Source: Gammaproteobacteria bacterium (GTDB lineage Bacteria; Pseudomonadota; Gammaproteobacteria; Pseudomonadales; JADFDG01). Taken from it: 64,000 bases of DNA. Under the pieces are notes generated by a model that was given only the letters and a program-made list of their open reading frames with translations, did not search any database and was not told the DNA's origin. Numbering within the stretch: the first letter of the stretch is position 1; every line of letters begins with the position of its first letter. Shown in pieces: positions 43,911-52,637 of this stretch. The stretch lies in contig JADFDG010000013.1 of assembly GCA_018262975.1 (NCBI GenBank), positions 51,471-115,470 of the forward strand, in the 5' to 3' direction. A program made the position numbers and the translations under genes.

Positions 43911-44777
43911 TCAGGGAACGCGCATGCGCACCGGCCGTGGTTCGACGCGGATGTCCGCCGGCAGTTGCGTGACGGTGTCGCCGTCGGCCTGCACGGGGTC
44001 GGGCGCATCGCCCTCCAGCAGTTCCACGCGGATGTCGCGGCCGGCCAGCGAGCGGATGAACCACAACCTTTCCACCAGTCCCAGCGGCAGCATGAACAAC
44101 ATGCCGAGGAACTGCAGCCGGCTGGCCGCCTGTACCAGCACCACCTGCAGCGAGGGTTGCGTGACGTCGGCCTGTCGGGTGAGCGTGTAACTGCCGCCGT
44201 AATGGCGCCCGTTGGTGATCACCGCGGACAGCGCCTGGTGTTCCTCGCCGTCGATGCGCACGCGGTAGCGCCGGCTGCCGTAACGACGCAGCTCGCGCAG
44301 CATCGACAACACGTAGGCCAGCTTGCCGATGCGCTTCTTCTGTTCAAGGTCCACGCCGGCCACTACCCAGGCGTCGTAACCGATGCCGGTCATCATGCTG
44401 AAGCGGCGGCCGTTCACCGTCGCCAGGTACACCGGCAGGATGCGCCCACCGGCGAGCACGCCGGCGATCGCCGCGGCGCCCGACGGGTAGCCGAGCTCGG
44501 TGGCCAGCACGTTGGTGGTGCCCGCAGGGATCAGGCCAAGGGTGACGTCATGGCCGTCGAGGCCGTTGATGACCTCGTTGAGCGTGCCGTCCCCACCCGC
44601 GGCCACCACCATGTCATAGCGGCCGGCGACGCCGGCCAGGTGGCGCGTGGCGTCGCCGGGCCCCTGCGTGCGATAGACATCGGGCGCCATGCCGCGCGCT
44701 CGCAGGGCCGCGATCACCGCGTCGGCCAGTGCGCTGCGCCCTGCCGCCGGATTCACCACCACCAGCATGCGCGTCAC
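43911..44777 (-). CDS. YegS/BmrU-type lipid kinase (diacylglycerol kinase family)
   Basis: 288 aa, cytoplasmic or membrane-associated, predicted to phosphorylate a lipid such as diacylglycerol or sphingoid base. The kinase catalytic domain is clear: nucleotide motif VVVNPAAGR (about 6-14) and GGDGTLNEV (61-69), then GLIPAGTTNVLA, TGIGYDAWVV and the C-terminal TVTQLPADIRVEP beta domain. Start GTG 44777 overlaps the preceding EAL-gene stop by GTGA, so the pair is co-translated. An ATG at 44768 is the alternative start. Substrate cannot be predicted. Confidence 0.9.
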   Translation of the reverse strand: MTRMLVVVNPAAGRSALADAVIAALRARGMAPDVYRTQGPGDATRHLAGVAGRYDMVVAAGGDGTLNEVINGLDGHDVTLGLIPAGTTNVLATELGYPSGAAAIAGVLAGGRILPVYLATVNGRRFSMMTGIGYDAWVVAGVDLEQKKRIGKLAYVLSMLRELRRYGSRRYRVRIDGEEHQALSAVITNGRHYGGSYTLTRQADVTQPSLQVVLVQAASRLQFLGMLFMLPLGLVERLWFIRSLAGRDIRVELLEGDAPDPVQADGDTVTQLPADIRVEPRPVRMRVP

Positions 44778-47686
44778 GCGCGCTCACCACCGGCGGTTCC
44801 CTGGCCGCGCAGCAGCGCGATCATGTCGGCTTCCGGCACGGCGCGGCCGATCAGGAAGCCCTGGATGGCGTCGCAGCCGCTGTTGCGCAGGAACTCAAGG
44901 TGGGCGTGCGTCTCCACGCCCTCGGCCACCACCTTCACGCCCAGGCTGTGCGACATGGCGATGATGGCGCGCACGATCGCCGCGTCGTCATCGCTCTTGT
45001 GCACGTCGCGCACGAAACTCTGGTCGATCTTGACGGTATCGATGGGGAAGCGCTTCAGGTAGGACAACGACGAGTAGCCGGTACCGAAGTCGTCCAGCGA
45101 GATGCCCACGCCGCGCTTGCGCAGCGTTTGCAGCGTGCGGATGGTGCCGTCGAGGTCTTCCATCAGCTGGCTCTCGGTGATTTCCAGTTCCAGCTGTTCC
45201 GGCGGCAGCCCGGCGCTGTAGATCACCCGCTCGACCACTTCCACCAGGTTGCCCTTGCGCACCTGGTGCGCCGACAGGTTCACCGACACCTTGATGTCGC
45301 CGAGGCCCAGGTCGCGCCACGCATTCACCTGGCGGGCGGCGCGTTCCAGCACCATCTCGCCGATGGCGGCGATCAGGCCGGTTTCCTCGGCCAGCGGGAT
45401 GAAATCCTTGGGCGCCAGGATGCCGCGCGTGGGGTGCTGCCAGCGCACCAGCGCTTCCACGCCGTAGATGCGCTGGCTGGCGAAGTCGTATTTCGGCTGG
45501 TAGTAGACGATGAACTCGTTGCGGAAGATCGCCTTGCGCAGGCTGGTTTCCAGCGCCAGCTGGTCGACGTTGGTGCTGCGCAGTTCGCCGACGAAGAACT
45601 GCGAGCTGTTGCCGCCCAGGCGCTTGGCCTGGCGCACGGCGGAGTCGGCGTTGTTCACGAGGATCTGCAGCTCGCGGCCATGCTCGGGGAACAGCGCGAT
45701 GCCGATCGACACGCCCAGCAGCAGCTCGTGGTCATCGATGTAGAACGGCGCGCGCATCGCCTCGATGATGCGACCGGCGATCTGCTCGAGCTGCGCGCGG
45801 TCGGCGTAGTCCTCGAGGATGATGGTGAACTCGTCGCCACCGATGCGCGAAATGGTGTCGGCCTGGACGTCCAGCGCCATCAGGCGGGTGGAGGCGGCGT
45901 ACAGCAGCTTGTCGCCGATCTCGTGGCCGAGGGTGTCATTGATCTGCTTGAAGCGGTCGAGGTCGAGCATCATCAGCGCCAGCTTGCCGCGGCGCTGGCG
46001 GGCCTCGGACATGGCGGCGTGCAGGCGGTCACGGAACAGCGTGCGGTTGGCGAGGCCCGTCAGCTTGTCGTAGTTCGAAAGGTAACGCAGCTTCTCCTCG
46101 GCCTCGCGGCGCTCGGTGAGGTCGGAGAAGATGGCCACGTAGTGGGTGATGGTGCCGTTGTCATCGCGCACCGCGGACACCTGCAACCACTCGGGGTACT
46201 GCTCGCCGTTCTTGCGCGTTTCCAGCAATTCGCCCTGCCAGCTGCCCTGGCGGGCCAGCGTGGCGGCGATGTCCTTGTAGGCCTGCACGGCGTCGGGTGT
46301 ACGGTTGAGCTCGGCCATGCCCTTGCCCTTGACTTCCGCTTCGCCGAAGCCGGTGATGCGGCAGAACACCTGGTTGACCTTGAGCACGCGGAAGCGGCTG
46401 TCCAGCACCATGATGGCCTCGGTGGCGGTGCCGAACACGCTGGCCGCCAGGCGCATCTGCTCGTCGGCCTCCTGCCGGTCGGTGACGTCGCGGCGCGTGC
46501 CGATCATGCGGCGCACGTGGCCCTGCGCGTCGCGCGACACCACCCGGCCGTTGTCTTCCACCCAGCGCCAGCCACCCTGCTTGTGCCGCGTCCGGTACAC
46601 CATGTGGTAGTACTCGGTGCGCCCCTTGAGGTGCGCGACCATGGCGGCGCGGATGCGCGGGAAGTCATCGGTGTGCACCAGCGGCTGCAGGTGGCCCTTG
46701 AAGGTCTTCAGCTCGTCCTGGCTGTAGCCGAGCATGCGATCGAAGTTGGAGTGGAACACCTCGTCGGTGTCGAGGTTCCAGTCCCACAGGCCGATGTCGG
46801 AGGCTTCCATCGCCAGCGCGAGACGCTCGCGGTTGCGGGCGAGTTCGTCGTACGCGTGCTGCAGCGCCTGCGTGCGCTCGGTGACCAGGCCCTCGAGGCG
46901 GTCGTGCGCGTCCTTGAGGTTCTGCTGGGCCTTCTTGCGCTCGTGGATCTCGCGGGCGAGCTTGCTGTTGAGCGCCTCGGCGTCGCTGCGCGCGCGGTCG
47001 AGGTAGGTGATCAGGGCCTGGTTGCGGAATTGCAGCGACAGCCCCTCGAGGGTCATGCGGTTGATGCGCAGGCCGGCGTACACCAGGAACGCGGCGAACA
47101 GCATGTCGACGAAGAACATCAGCTCGCCGACGTGGTTGCCGGACAGGCCGAGGTAAATCCCGCCGGGCAACAGTGCCGGCAGGATGAAGGCGAAGAACGA
47201 CGGCAGGTACGAGGCGTAGGTGGCGACGCCGACGATTGCCAGGCCACCGATCAGCGCCACCATGATGGCCTGGTCGTAGATGATCGCCTCGTCGAGGGTG
47301 AACAGCACCGGGTTGAACACCACCGAGGCGAAGCCCATCAGCGAACCGACCACCAGCGCGCCGGCCACGGACAACTGGCGGTAGAAGAGGATGCGTTGCT
47401 CGGTGACCGGTGGCAGACGGTGGAAGGCCTGGAACGCGAGCAGGCGGCCGGCGAGGGCGGCAAACGACAGGCCCAGCCACGCGCCGATCACCGCGTGGCT
47501 GACGGTGCCGTGGTCCCAGTACAGCCAGGCGATGACCAGGGCCACAATCGGCTGCAGCACGATGGCGGGCGTGAACTGGTCGTACAGCAGGCGCAACTGT
47601 TCTGCCTGCTGGCCTCGCAGGTCCTGGTGGCGGCCTTGCCGGAGCGTGAGCGCGTCCGTGGTGTTGTTCTTCTGTTCTTCTGCCAA
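44774..47686 (-). CDS. Membrane-bound c-di-GMP protein: PAS-PAS-GGDEF-EAL
   Basis: About 970 aa from a TTG at 47686, the only plausible start in frame near the first domain; the frame is open much further upstream but reads against the uvrD gene. N-terminal multi-helix membrane domain (about 35-210), a coiled-coil linker (REIHERKKAQQNLKDAHDRLEGLV, about 240-265), PAS1 (SDIGLWDWNLDTDEVFHSNFDRMLGY), PAS2 (ATEAIMVLDSRFRVLKVNQVFCRITG), GGDEF with intact RIGGDEFTIIL, and EAL with intact VEALVRWQHP plus DDFGTGYSSLSYL and VAEGVET. Both catalytic motifs are intact, so synthesis and hydrolysis are possible; one activity usually dominates. Coupled to a lipid kinase downstream. Confidence 0.88.
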   Translation of the reverse strand: MAEEQKNNTTDALTLRQGRHQDLRGQQAEQLRLLYDQFTPAIVLQPIVALVIAWLYWDHGTVSHAVIGAWLGLSFAALAGRLLAFQAFHRLPPVTEQRILFYRQLSVAGALVVGSLMGFASVVFNPVLFTLDEAIIYDQAIMVALIGGLAIVGVATYASYLPSFFAFILPALLPGGIYLGLSGNHVGELMFFVDMLFAAFLVYAGLRINRMTLEGLSLQFRNQALITYLDRARSDAEALNSKLAREIHERKKAQQNLKDAHDRLEGLVTERTQALQHAYDELARNRERLALAMEASDIGLWDWNLDTDEVFHSNFDRMLGYSQDELKTFKGHLQPLVHTDDFPRIRAAMVAHLKGRTEYYHMVYRTRHKQGGWRWVEDNGRVVSRDAQGHVRRMIGTRRDVTDRQEADEQMRLAASVFGTATEAIMVLDSRFRVLKVNQVFCRITGFGEAEVKGKGMAELNRTPDAVQAYKDIAATLARQGSWQGELLETRKNGEQYPEWLQVSAVRDDNGTITHYVAIFSDLTERREAEEKLRYLSNYDKLTGLANRTLFRDRLHAAMSEARQRRGKLALMMLDLDRFKQINDTLGHEIGDKLLYAASTRLMALDVQADTISRIGGDEFTIILEDYADRAQLEQIAGRIIEAMRAPFYIDDHELLLGVSIGIALFPEHGRELQILVNNADSAVRQAKRLGGNSSQFFVGELRSTNVDQLALETSLRKAIFRNEFIVYYQPKYDFASQRIYGVEALVRWQHPTRGILAPKDFIPLAEETGLIAAIGEMVLERAARQVNAWRDLGLGDIKVSVNLSAHQVRKGNLVEVVERVIYSAGLPPEQLELEITESQLMEDLDGTIRTLQTLRKRGVGISLDDFGTGYSSLSYLKRFPIDTVKIDQSFVRDVHKSDDDAAIVRAIIAMSHSLGVKVVAEGVETHAHLEFLRNSGCDAIQGFLIGRAVPEADMIALLRGQGTAGGERA

Positions 47687-47865
47687 GGCCTGGACCCTGA
47701 TGATTCCAGTAACTCTACCGCCTGTCGGCGACGCCTGTCCTTGGCAAATACCGGGAGGAACCCCCGGGAAAAACGCAACCTGCAAGCGCGGTCGCGCAAA
47801 GAATGTGAAGCCTATCACGCTTGGGACGAGGGTCCGAATAGCCGGCCATCGGCCGGCCGCCCCCC

Positions 47866-47871
47866 TATAAT
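47866..47871 (+). promoter_or_regulatory. -10 TATAAT of uvrD, likely leaderless
   Basis: Consensus TATAAT ends 8 bases before the uvrD ATG, placing the transcript start at or within 4 bases of the ATG. No Shine-Dalgarno. No good -35 (CGGCCA at 17-bp spacing). Confidence 0.55.
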
Positions 47872-47879
47872 CGCCCCCC

Positions 47880-50042
47880 ATGCCCAGCCATCCCCTCCTG
47901 ACCCACCTGAACCCCGGCCAGCGCGAAGCCGTGGCGGCCGAGCAGCGCCACCTGCTGGTGCTGGCCGGCGCCGGCTCCGGCAAGACCCGGGTGCTGGTGC
48001 ACCGCATCGCCTGGCTGATCAGCGAGCGGCACCTGTCGCCGCACGCCATCCTGGCAGTGACTTTCACCAACAAGGCCGCCGGCGAGATGCGCCACCGCCT
48101 GGAGCAGTTGCTCGGCTTCAGCGCCGGCGGCATGTGGGTGGGGACCTTCCACGGGCTGGCCCACAAGTTCCTGCGCATGCACGCCCACGAAGCGGGTTTG
48201 CCGGAGAACTTCCAGATCCTCGACAGCGACGACCAGCTGCGGCTGGTGAAGCGGGTGATCCGCGAGCTGAACCTCGACGAGGCGCGCTGGCCGGCCAAGC
48301 AGGCCCAGTGGTTCATCAACGGCCGCAAGGACGAGGGCCAGCGGCCGCGCGACATCAAGCAGGGCGAGGACTATTTCCTGCGCACGCTGACGCAGGTTTA
48401 CGCCGCCTACGAGGACGCCTGCGCCCGCGCCGGACTGGTGGACTTCGCCGAACTGCTGCTGCGCGCACTGGACGTGCTCCGCTCGAACGAGCACCTGCGC
48501 CTGCACTACCGCACGCGCTTCCGGCACGTGCTGGTCGACGAGTTCCAGGACACCAACGCCGTGCAGTACGCCTGGCTGCGCGAACTGGTGGGCGACGCCG
48601 GCGAGATCACGGTGGTCGGCGACGACGACCAGTCGATCTACGGCTGGCGCGGGGCGCGCATCGAGAACATCCAGCAGTTCCACCGCGACTGGCGCGACGC
48701 GCACACGGTGCGCCTCGAGCAGAATTACCGGTCCACCGGCATCATCCTCAAGGCGGCCAACCACGTCATCGCCAACAACAGCGAGCGCCTCGGCAAGAAC
48801 CTGTGGACCGACGGCCGTGACGGCGAACCGATTTCCCTCTACGTCGCGTTCAACGAGACGGACGAGGCGCGCTACGTGGTCGACGAGATCCAGCAGGCGG
48901 TGAAGCACGGCGCGGCGCGCCGCGAGATCGCCCTGCTGTACCGCAACAACGCACAGTCGCGCGTGCTGGAAGAGGCGCTGCTGCGCGCCTCGGTGCCGTA
49001 CCGGATTTACGGCGGCCAGCGCTTCTTCGAACGCCTGGAAATCCGCAACGCCATGGCTTACCTGCGGCTGGTGGACAACCGCCATGCCGATGCCGCCTTC
49101 GAGCGCGTGGTGAACGTGCCCCCGCGCGGCATCGGCGAGAAGACGCTGGAACTGCTGCGCGAACACGCGCGCACGCAGCAGGTATCACTGTGGCGTGCCG
49201 CCTGCGCGCTCACCGGCGACGGCGACGGCCCGAAGCTGCCCGGCCGCGCGGCCGGCGCGGTGCGCAGTTTCCTGCAGGCCATCGACGGGCTGGCCGACGA
49301 CGTGCAGGGGCTGGAACTGCAGGCGCTCACCGAGCGCGTGCTGAAAAACTCCGGGCTACTGGAGTTCCACCGCATGGAAAAGGACGGCCGCGGCGAACAG
49401 CGCGTGGAGAACCTGCAGGAGCTGGTGTCGGCGGCGCGCGCCTTCCAGCCGGAGGACGGCAGCGACCCGACGCTCACCGGCTTCCTCAACCACGCGGCGC
49501 TGGAAGCCGGCGACAACCAGGCCGAGGTCGACGAGGACGCCGTGCAGCTCATGACGCTGCACGCGGCCAAGGGCCTGGAGTTCCCGCTGGTGTTCCTGGT
49601 GGGGCTGGAGGAGGGGTTGTTCCCGTCGGCGCAGTCGGCCGACGAGGCCGGACGACTCGAGGAAGAACGCCGGCTTTGCTACGTGGGCATCACCCGCGCG
49701 ATGCGCCGGCTGGTGCTGACGCGCGCGGAGAGCCGCCGCCTGTACGGCGAGGAAAAGTTCAACCCGCCGTCACGCTTCCTGCGCGAGATTCCGCCGGAGC
49801 TGCTGCACGAGGTGCGATTGTCCAGCGCGCGCATCAGCCGGCCGATGGGCCGTGACGGTGCCTTCCCGTTCGCGCAGCCGGCAGCGTTCCGGCTGGGCGC
49901 GCGCGTGCGCCACCCGAACTTCGGCGAAGGCATCGTGCTGCAATGCGAGGGCGGCGGTGGCAACGCGCGCGTGCAGGTGAATTTCGACGTTGCCGGCGCC
50001 AAGTGGCTGATCGCGCAGTACGCGCGGCTGGAAACACTGTAG
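47880..50042 (+). CDS. uvrD: DNA helicase II UvrD (superfamily 1, 3'-5')
   Basis: ATP-driven helicase for nucleotide-excision and mismatch repair; 720 aa (E. coli 720). Walker A LAGAGSGKTRVLVHRI (29-36), Ia TFTNKAAGEMRHR, Walker B VLVDEFQDTN (about 218), III VVGDDDQSIYGWRGA, IV VRLEQNYRS, V TLHAAKGLEFP, VI EERRLCYVGITRAMRRLVLT; all intact. C-terminal region ends VNFDVAGAKWLIAQYARLETL. ATG 47880 with no Shine-Dalgarno. Promoter TATAAT sits immediately upstream. Confidence 0.97.
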   Translation: MPSHPLLTHLNPGQREAVAAEQRHLLVLAGAGSGKTRVLVHRIAWLISERHLSPHAILAVTFTNKAAGEMRHRLEQLLGFSAGGMWVGTFHGLAHKFLRMHAHEAGLPENFQILDSDDQLRLVKRVIRELNLDEARWPAKQAQWFINGRKDEGQRPRDIKQGEDYFLRTLTQVYAAYEDACARAGLVDFAELLLRALDVLRSNEHLRLHYRTRFRHVLVDEFQDTNAVQYAWLRELVGDAGEITVVGDDDQSIYGWRGARIENIQQFHRDWRDAHTVRLEQNYRSTGIILKAANHVIANNSERLGKNLWTDGRDGEPISLYVAFNETDEARYVVDEIQQAVKHGAARREIALLYRNNAQSRVLEEALLRASVPYRIYGGQRFFERLEIRNAMAYLRLVDNRHADAAFERVVNVPPRGIGEKTLELLREHARTQQVSLWRAACALTGDGDGPKLPGRAAGAVRSFLQAIDGLADDVQGLELQALTERVLKNSGLLEFHRMEKDGRGEQRVENLQELVSAARAFQPEDGSDPTLTGFLNHAALEAGDNQAEVDEDAVQLMTLHAAKGLEFPLVFLVGLEEGLFPSAQSADEAGRLEEERRLCYVGITRAMRRLVLTRAESRRLYGEEKFNPPSRFLREIPPELLHEVRLSSARISRPMGRDGAFPFAQPAAFRLGARVRHPNFGEGIVLQCEGGGGNARVQVNFDVAGAKWLIAQYARLETL

Positions 50043-50921
50043 TCACGGCGACGGCGCAACGGTGCCCGGTGGCTGGAAGTAGTCGAGGAAAACCGCGGTC
50101 TTCCGCCAGCCAAGCGCGCGCGCGACCCGGGTGAGTGACAGGCCGATACCCACGAAACCTTCACGGCGTTCGTCGCCGGCGATGTCGCTGCCGTAGCCGC
50201 GCGTGTAGTAACCCGCATGCAGTTCCACCCAGCGCAGGGCCGGCGGCACCTGCCCGAAGCCGTCGAGCTTCAGCACCGCGTAATAGCGCCAGCGGTCGTA
50301 GTCAGTTAAGAAATCCTCCAGGTGCTCCGCGTGCAGGCGGTACTCGCCGCGCAGCGCGAGCTTGCGGTCGAGCGCGGGGTGCGTGGCGAGCAGCCATGCC
50401 AGCCCGGCACCGGCGACATTCATCACCTCGTCCTCCGCGGAAAACCCGTACGGACTGAAGCCATCGCCGAGTTCCATGAAGGTCATCGCCGCGAGCGAAC
50501 TGGCAGCGCCTGCCCACGCGGCCTTGCGTTGGTCGTAACCGTCGCGGCCGAACCAGCCGGTGAGGCTGCGGCCGAGCACGTAGGCGGTGTACAGGTGGCC
50601 GGCCTTGTCGGCACCGCCTTCGTCGGTGTCGGCGCCGAACCAGCCTTCCCCGGTGGTCTGCCAGCCGTTGTTGCCATAGTCCCAGTTCGTGGCGCCCCAG
50701 GCGGCAATGAAACCCAGCACCGCCAGGTTGGCGCGGACGATGCGGCCATTGCCGGCGGGCGGCTGGGTTGCCGCGATGGCCGTGCCGGCATCGCTACCCG
50801 CGGCTTCGTCCGCGGCATGCGTATCCGCCGCCGCGATAGTGCAGGCCACGAAGGCGAGGGGGAGCGTAATGCGCCATGGGTGCACGGTGCCGGGATCCGT
50901 CATGGGAGCGGGTGGAGACAT
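50043..50921 (-). CDS. DUF2279/YfiM-like exported protein
   Basis: 292 aa, convergent with uvrD. N-terminal signal peptide with hydrophobic core WRITLPLAFVACTIAAA (no lipobox). The conserved core contains DKAGHLYTAYVLGRSL (about 110-125) and MTFMELGDGFSPYGFSAEDEVMNVAGAGLAWLLATHP, the pattern of the DUF2279 (YfiM) family. Its function is unknown; periplasmic or outer-membrane location is inferred. The start could equally be 50903 (ATG at residue 7). Confidence 0.78.
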   Translation of the reverse strand: MSPPAPMTDPGTVHPWRITLPLAFVACTIAAADTHAADEAAGSDAGTAIAATQPPAGNGRIVRANLAVLGFIAAWGATNWDYGNNGWQTTGEGWFGADTDEGGADKAGHLYTAYVLGRSLTGWFGRDGYDQRKAAWAGAASSLAAMTFMELGDGFSPYGFSAEDEVMNVAGAGLAWLLATHPALDRKLALRGEYRLHAEHLEDFLTDYDRWRYYAVLKLDGFGQVPPALRWVELHAGYYTRGYGSDIAGDERREGFVGIGLSLTRVARALGWRKTAVFLDYFQPPGTVAPSP

Positions 50922-50995
50922 TGTGCGCCACCCGCTTGTCGGCCGGGGAGACGGCGCGCGATGATCGGGGCGAGTTGACGCTTGCAGATGGAGCC

Positions 50996-51409
50996 ATGTC
51001 GATCACCCATTGCCGCGAATGCACGAGGCCGGTGTCCGACCAGGCCATGGCCTGTCCGCACTGCGGCGCGCCGTACCCGGCGAAGCCGCAGTGGGACGGC
51101 TGGGGCTGGGAATACCGCTCGGAGGCCGGAATCGCCGGGCTGCCGCTGGTGCACATTGCCTTCAAGTACCGGCCCGACTACCGCCCGGTGGTGGCGAAGG
51201 GCTGGCTGGCGATCGGCCAGTTCGCGACCGGCGGCATCACCATCGCGCAGTTCAGCCTGGGCGTGTTGAGTCTCAGCCAGTTCACCGTGGCGGCGTTCGC
51301 GGTGACGCAGATCGGCGCCGCCTGGTCGCTGGTTGCCCAGGTGGGCCTGTACGTGGACCAGGGCTGGGGACAGGTGGTGGTGCGGCTGGGGGATTTGCTG
51401 GCGCGCTGA
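50996..51409 (+). CDS. Zinc-ribbon protein with GQF-type solenoid repeats, function unknown
   Basis: 137 aa from ATG 50996 (GATGGAG upstream). N-terminal zinc ribbon CRECTRPVSDQAMACPHCGAPYP (about 6-28, four Cys). After a Trp/Tyr-rich linker, the C-terminus is built of short repeats (AIGQFATGGITIAQFSLGVLSLSQFTVAAFAVTQIG, about 75-110) in which a Gln-Phe or Gln-Ile recurs every 10-11 residues with Gly. That pattern suggests a membrane-associated or beta-solenoid domain. No family name known to me. It is divergent from the DUF2279 gene. Confidence 0.65.
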   Translation: MSITHCRECTRPVSDQAMACPHCGAPYPAKPQWDGWGWEYRSEAGIAGLPLVHIAFKYRPDYRPVVAKGWLAIGQFATGGITIAQFSLGVLSLSQFTVAAFAVTQIGAAWSLVAQVGLYVDQGWGQVVVRLGDLLAR

Positions 51410-51411
51410 AG

Positions 51412-51870
51412 TCACCGCCGCGCGGCGGTGACGGCCATGTCCGCGTTGCGGCGCCGGGCGGCATCCGCTTCCTCGATGGTGACGATGGTCTTGCCCACCG
51501 GCCACAGCGCGACGCCGGCCAGCTTCAGGTGCTGCAGCGCGAACGGGATGCCGATGATCGTGATCGCGCACAGCAACGCGTGGCCGAGGTGGCCGAGCGC
51601 GAGCCACCAGCCGGCGAACACCAGCCACACCAGGTTGCCCAGCGTGCCGAACGCACCGGTGCCGATGTCGTCACGGCCGTAGTAATCGCGGCGGCTCATC
51701 GCCTCGCGGCCGAACGGCAGGAAGGTGAACACGCCGATGTTGAAGCAGGCGCGGCCCCACGGGATACCGACGAGGGTGACGAAGCACAGCAAGGCCGCCA
51801 GCCACCACGCCAGCCCCATCAGGAAGCCGCCGAAGATGAACCACAGGACGTTGCCGACCAGGCGCAACAC
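51412..51870 (-). CDS. yccF: YccF-family inner-membrane protein
   Basis: 152 aa from GTG 51870, with GAGGAG 9 bases upstream inside the pspC-like gene's end; an ATG 33 bases earlier lacks a ribosome site. Four hydrophobic segments with duplicated motifs: NVLWFIFGGFLMGLAWWLAALLCFVTLVGIPWGRACFNIG and GNLVWLVFAGWWLALGHLGHALLCAITIIGIPFALQHLKLA. FLPFGREAM and LWPVGK are family hallmarks. Function in vivo is unclear. It follows the PspC gene by 5 bp. Confidence 0.9.
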   Translation of the reverse strand: MLRLVGNVLWFIFGGFLMGLAWWLAALLCFVTLVGIPWGRACFNIGVFTFLPFGREAMSRRDYYGRDDIGTGAFGTLGNLVWLVFAGWWLALGHLGHALLCAITIIGIPFALQHLKLAGVALWPVGKTIVTIEEADAARRRNADMAVTAARR

Positions 51871-51875
51871 GGGCG

Positions 51876-52073
51876 TCACTCCTCGAGCGGAATGATGATC
51901 CACGCCACGATGTAGACGAGCACGCCGGCGAAAGCCGTGAAGATCGTCGCCAGCGCATACACCACGCGCAGCACGGTGGCGTCGAGGCCGTAGTAATCGG
52001 CGACGCCCGCCAGCACGCCGCCGACCATCTTGTTGCTGCGCGAGCGGCGCAGCGGCTTCTTTTGTTCGCTCAT
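51876..52073 (-). CDS. Small PspC-domain membrane protein
   Basis: 65 aa. Basic N-terminus (SEQKKPLRRSRSNKM) then VGGVLAGVADYYGLDATVLRVVYALATIFTAFAGVLVYIVAWIIIPLEE: the PspC domain, with a helix-turn and one transmembrane segment, ending EE. PspC proteins participate in phage-shock-like envelope stress responses. The start overlaps the thioesterase stop by 4 bases (ATGA), and yccF starts 5 bp after its stop. No pspA or pspF is nearby. Confidence 0.9.
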   Translation of the reverse strand: MSEQKKPLRRSRSNKMVGGVLAGVADYYGLDATVLRVVYALATIFTAFAGVLVYIVAWIIIPLEE

Positions 52074-52468
52074 GGTTGCACTGCCCTCGTCCGGCCGTTC
52101 TCGTCGATGGCCACGAAGGTGAATTTTCCCTCGGTGACCTTCTGCTGTTCGCCGGCGAAATCGCCGACCCACACTTCCACCATCACCTGCATGGAGCTGC
52201 GCCCGATCGACAGCAGGCGGGCGTAGCAACTCACCACGGCACCGACCGGCACCGGGCGCAGGAACACCATCGAGTCCACCGCCACCGTGGCGATGCGGCC
52301 GCGGGCGGTACGGCGGGCCAGCACGGCGCCGGCCAGGTCCATTTGCGACAGCAGCCAGCCGCCGAAGATGTCGCCCAGGTAGTTGGCGTCCTTGGGCATG
52401 GCGATGGTCTGCAGGGCGAGCTCGCCGCCGGGGCCGGCGACCTCGTCGTCGTCGTGGGGGGCGCTCAT
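52070..52468 (-). CDS. Acyl-CoA thioesterase, YciA-like hotdog protein
   Basis: 132 aa cytoplasmic hotdog-fold hydrolase of acyl-CoA. Core motif DANYLGDIFGGWLLSQMDLAGAVLARR (about 27-53) carries the catalytic Asp region, followed by VAVDSMVFLRPVPVGAVVSCYARLL and VTEGKFTFVAIDENGR. Start ATG 52468 with TGGAGAG upstream and a TATAAT (minus strand 52503-52498) further up. Three-gene unit with pspC-like and yccF by overlaps. Confidence 0.93.
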   Translation of the reverse strand: MSAPHDDDEVAGPGGELALQTIAMPKDANYLGDIFGGWLLSQMDLAGAVLARRTARGRIATVAVDSMVFLRPVPVGAVVSCYARLLSIGRSSMQVMVEVWVGDFAGEQQKVTEGKFTFVAIDENGRTRAVQP

Positions 52469-52497
52469 CCGGCTCTCCAGGGGTACGGGGCGCGGCC

Positions 52498-52503
52498 ATT
52501 ATA
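52498..52503 (-). promoter_or_regulatory. -10 TATAAT of the thioesterase operon
   Basis: Consensus -10 30 bases upstream of the thioesterase ATG on the minus strand; the matching -35 is poor. The pstS Pho box lies 35 bp away, facing the other way. Confidence 0.5.
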
Positions 52504-52538
52504 GGATGGGCTTGCGGCGGCCGGGCGGGGTGCCGGCA

Positions 52539-52572
52539 CTGTCATACCGCTGTCACAAGGACCTCCCAGAAT
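52539..52572 (+). promoter_or_regulatory. Pho box and -10 of pstS
   Basis: CTGTCATACCGCTGTCAC (52539-52556) is two PhoB half-sites 11 bp apart, 7 of 7 and 6 of 7 to CTGTCAT. A -10 CAGAAT (52567-52572) follows after exactly 10 bp, the E. coli PhoB-dependent arrangement. Induced by phosphate starvation by inference. Confidence 0.92.
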
Positions 52573-52637
52573 GCGCCCCGTACCGCCGGAACCGGGTCAC
52601 CGGGGGCGGCAAAGGGTAATCACCGAGGAGTGTTGTC

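Noticed and set aside
46600..48358. Upstream extension of the c-di-GMP gene into uvrD
   Set aside because: The frame stays open on the minus strand through uvrD, but the residues have no domain and the uvrD frame is clearly real; the start is placed at TTG 47686.
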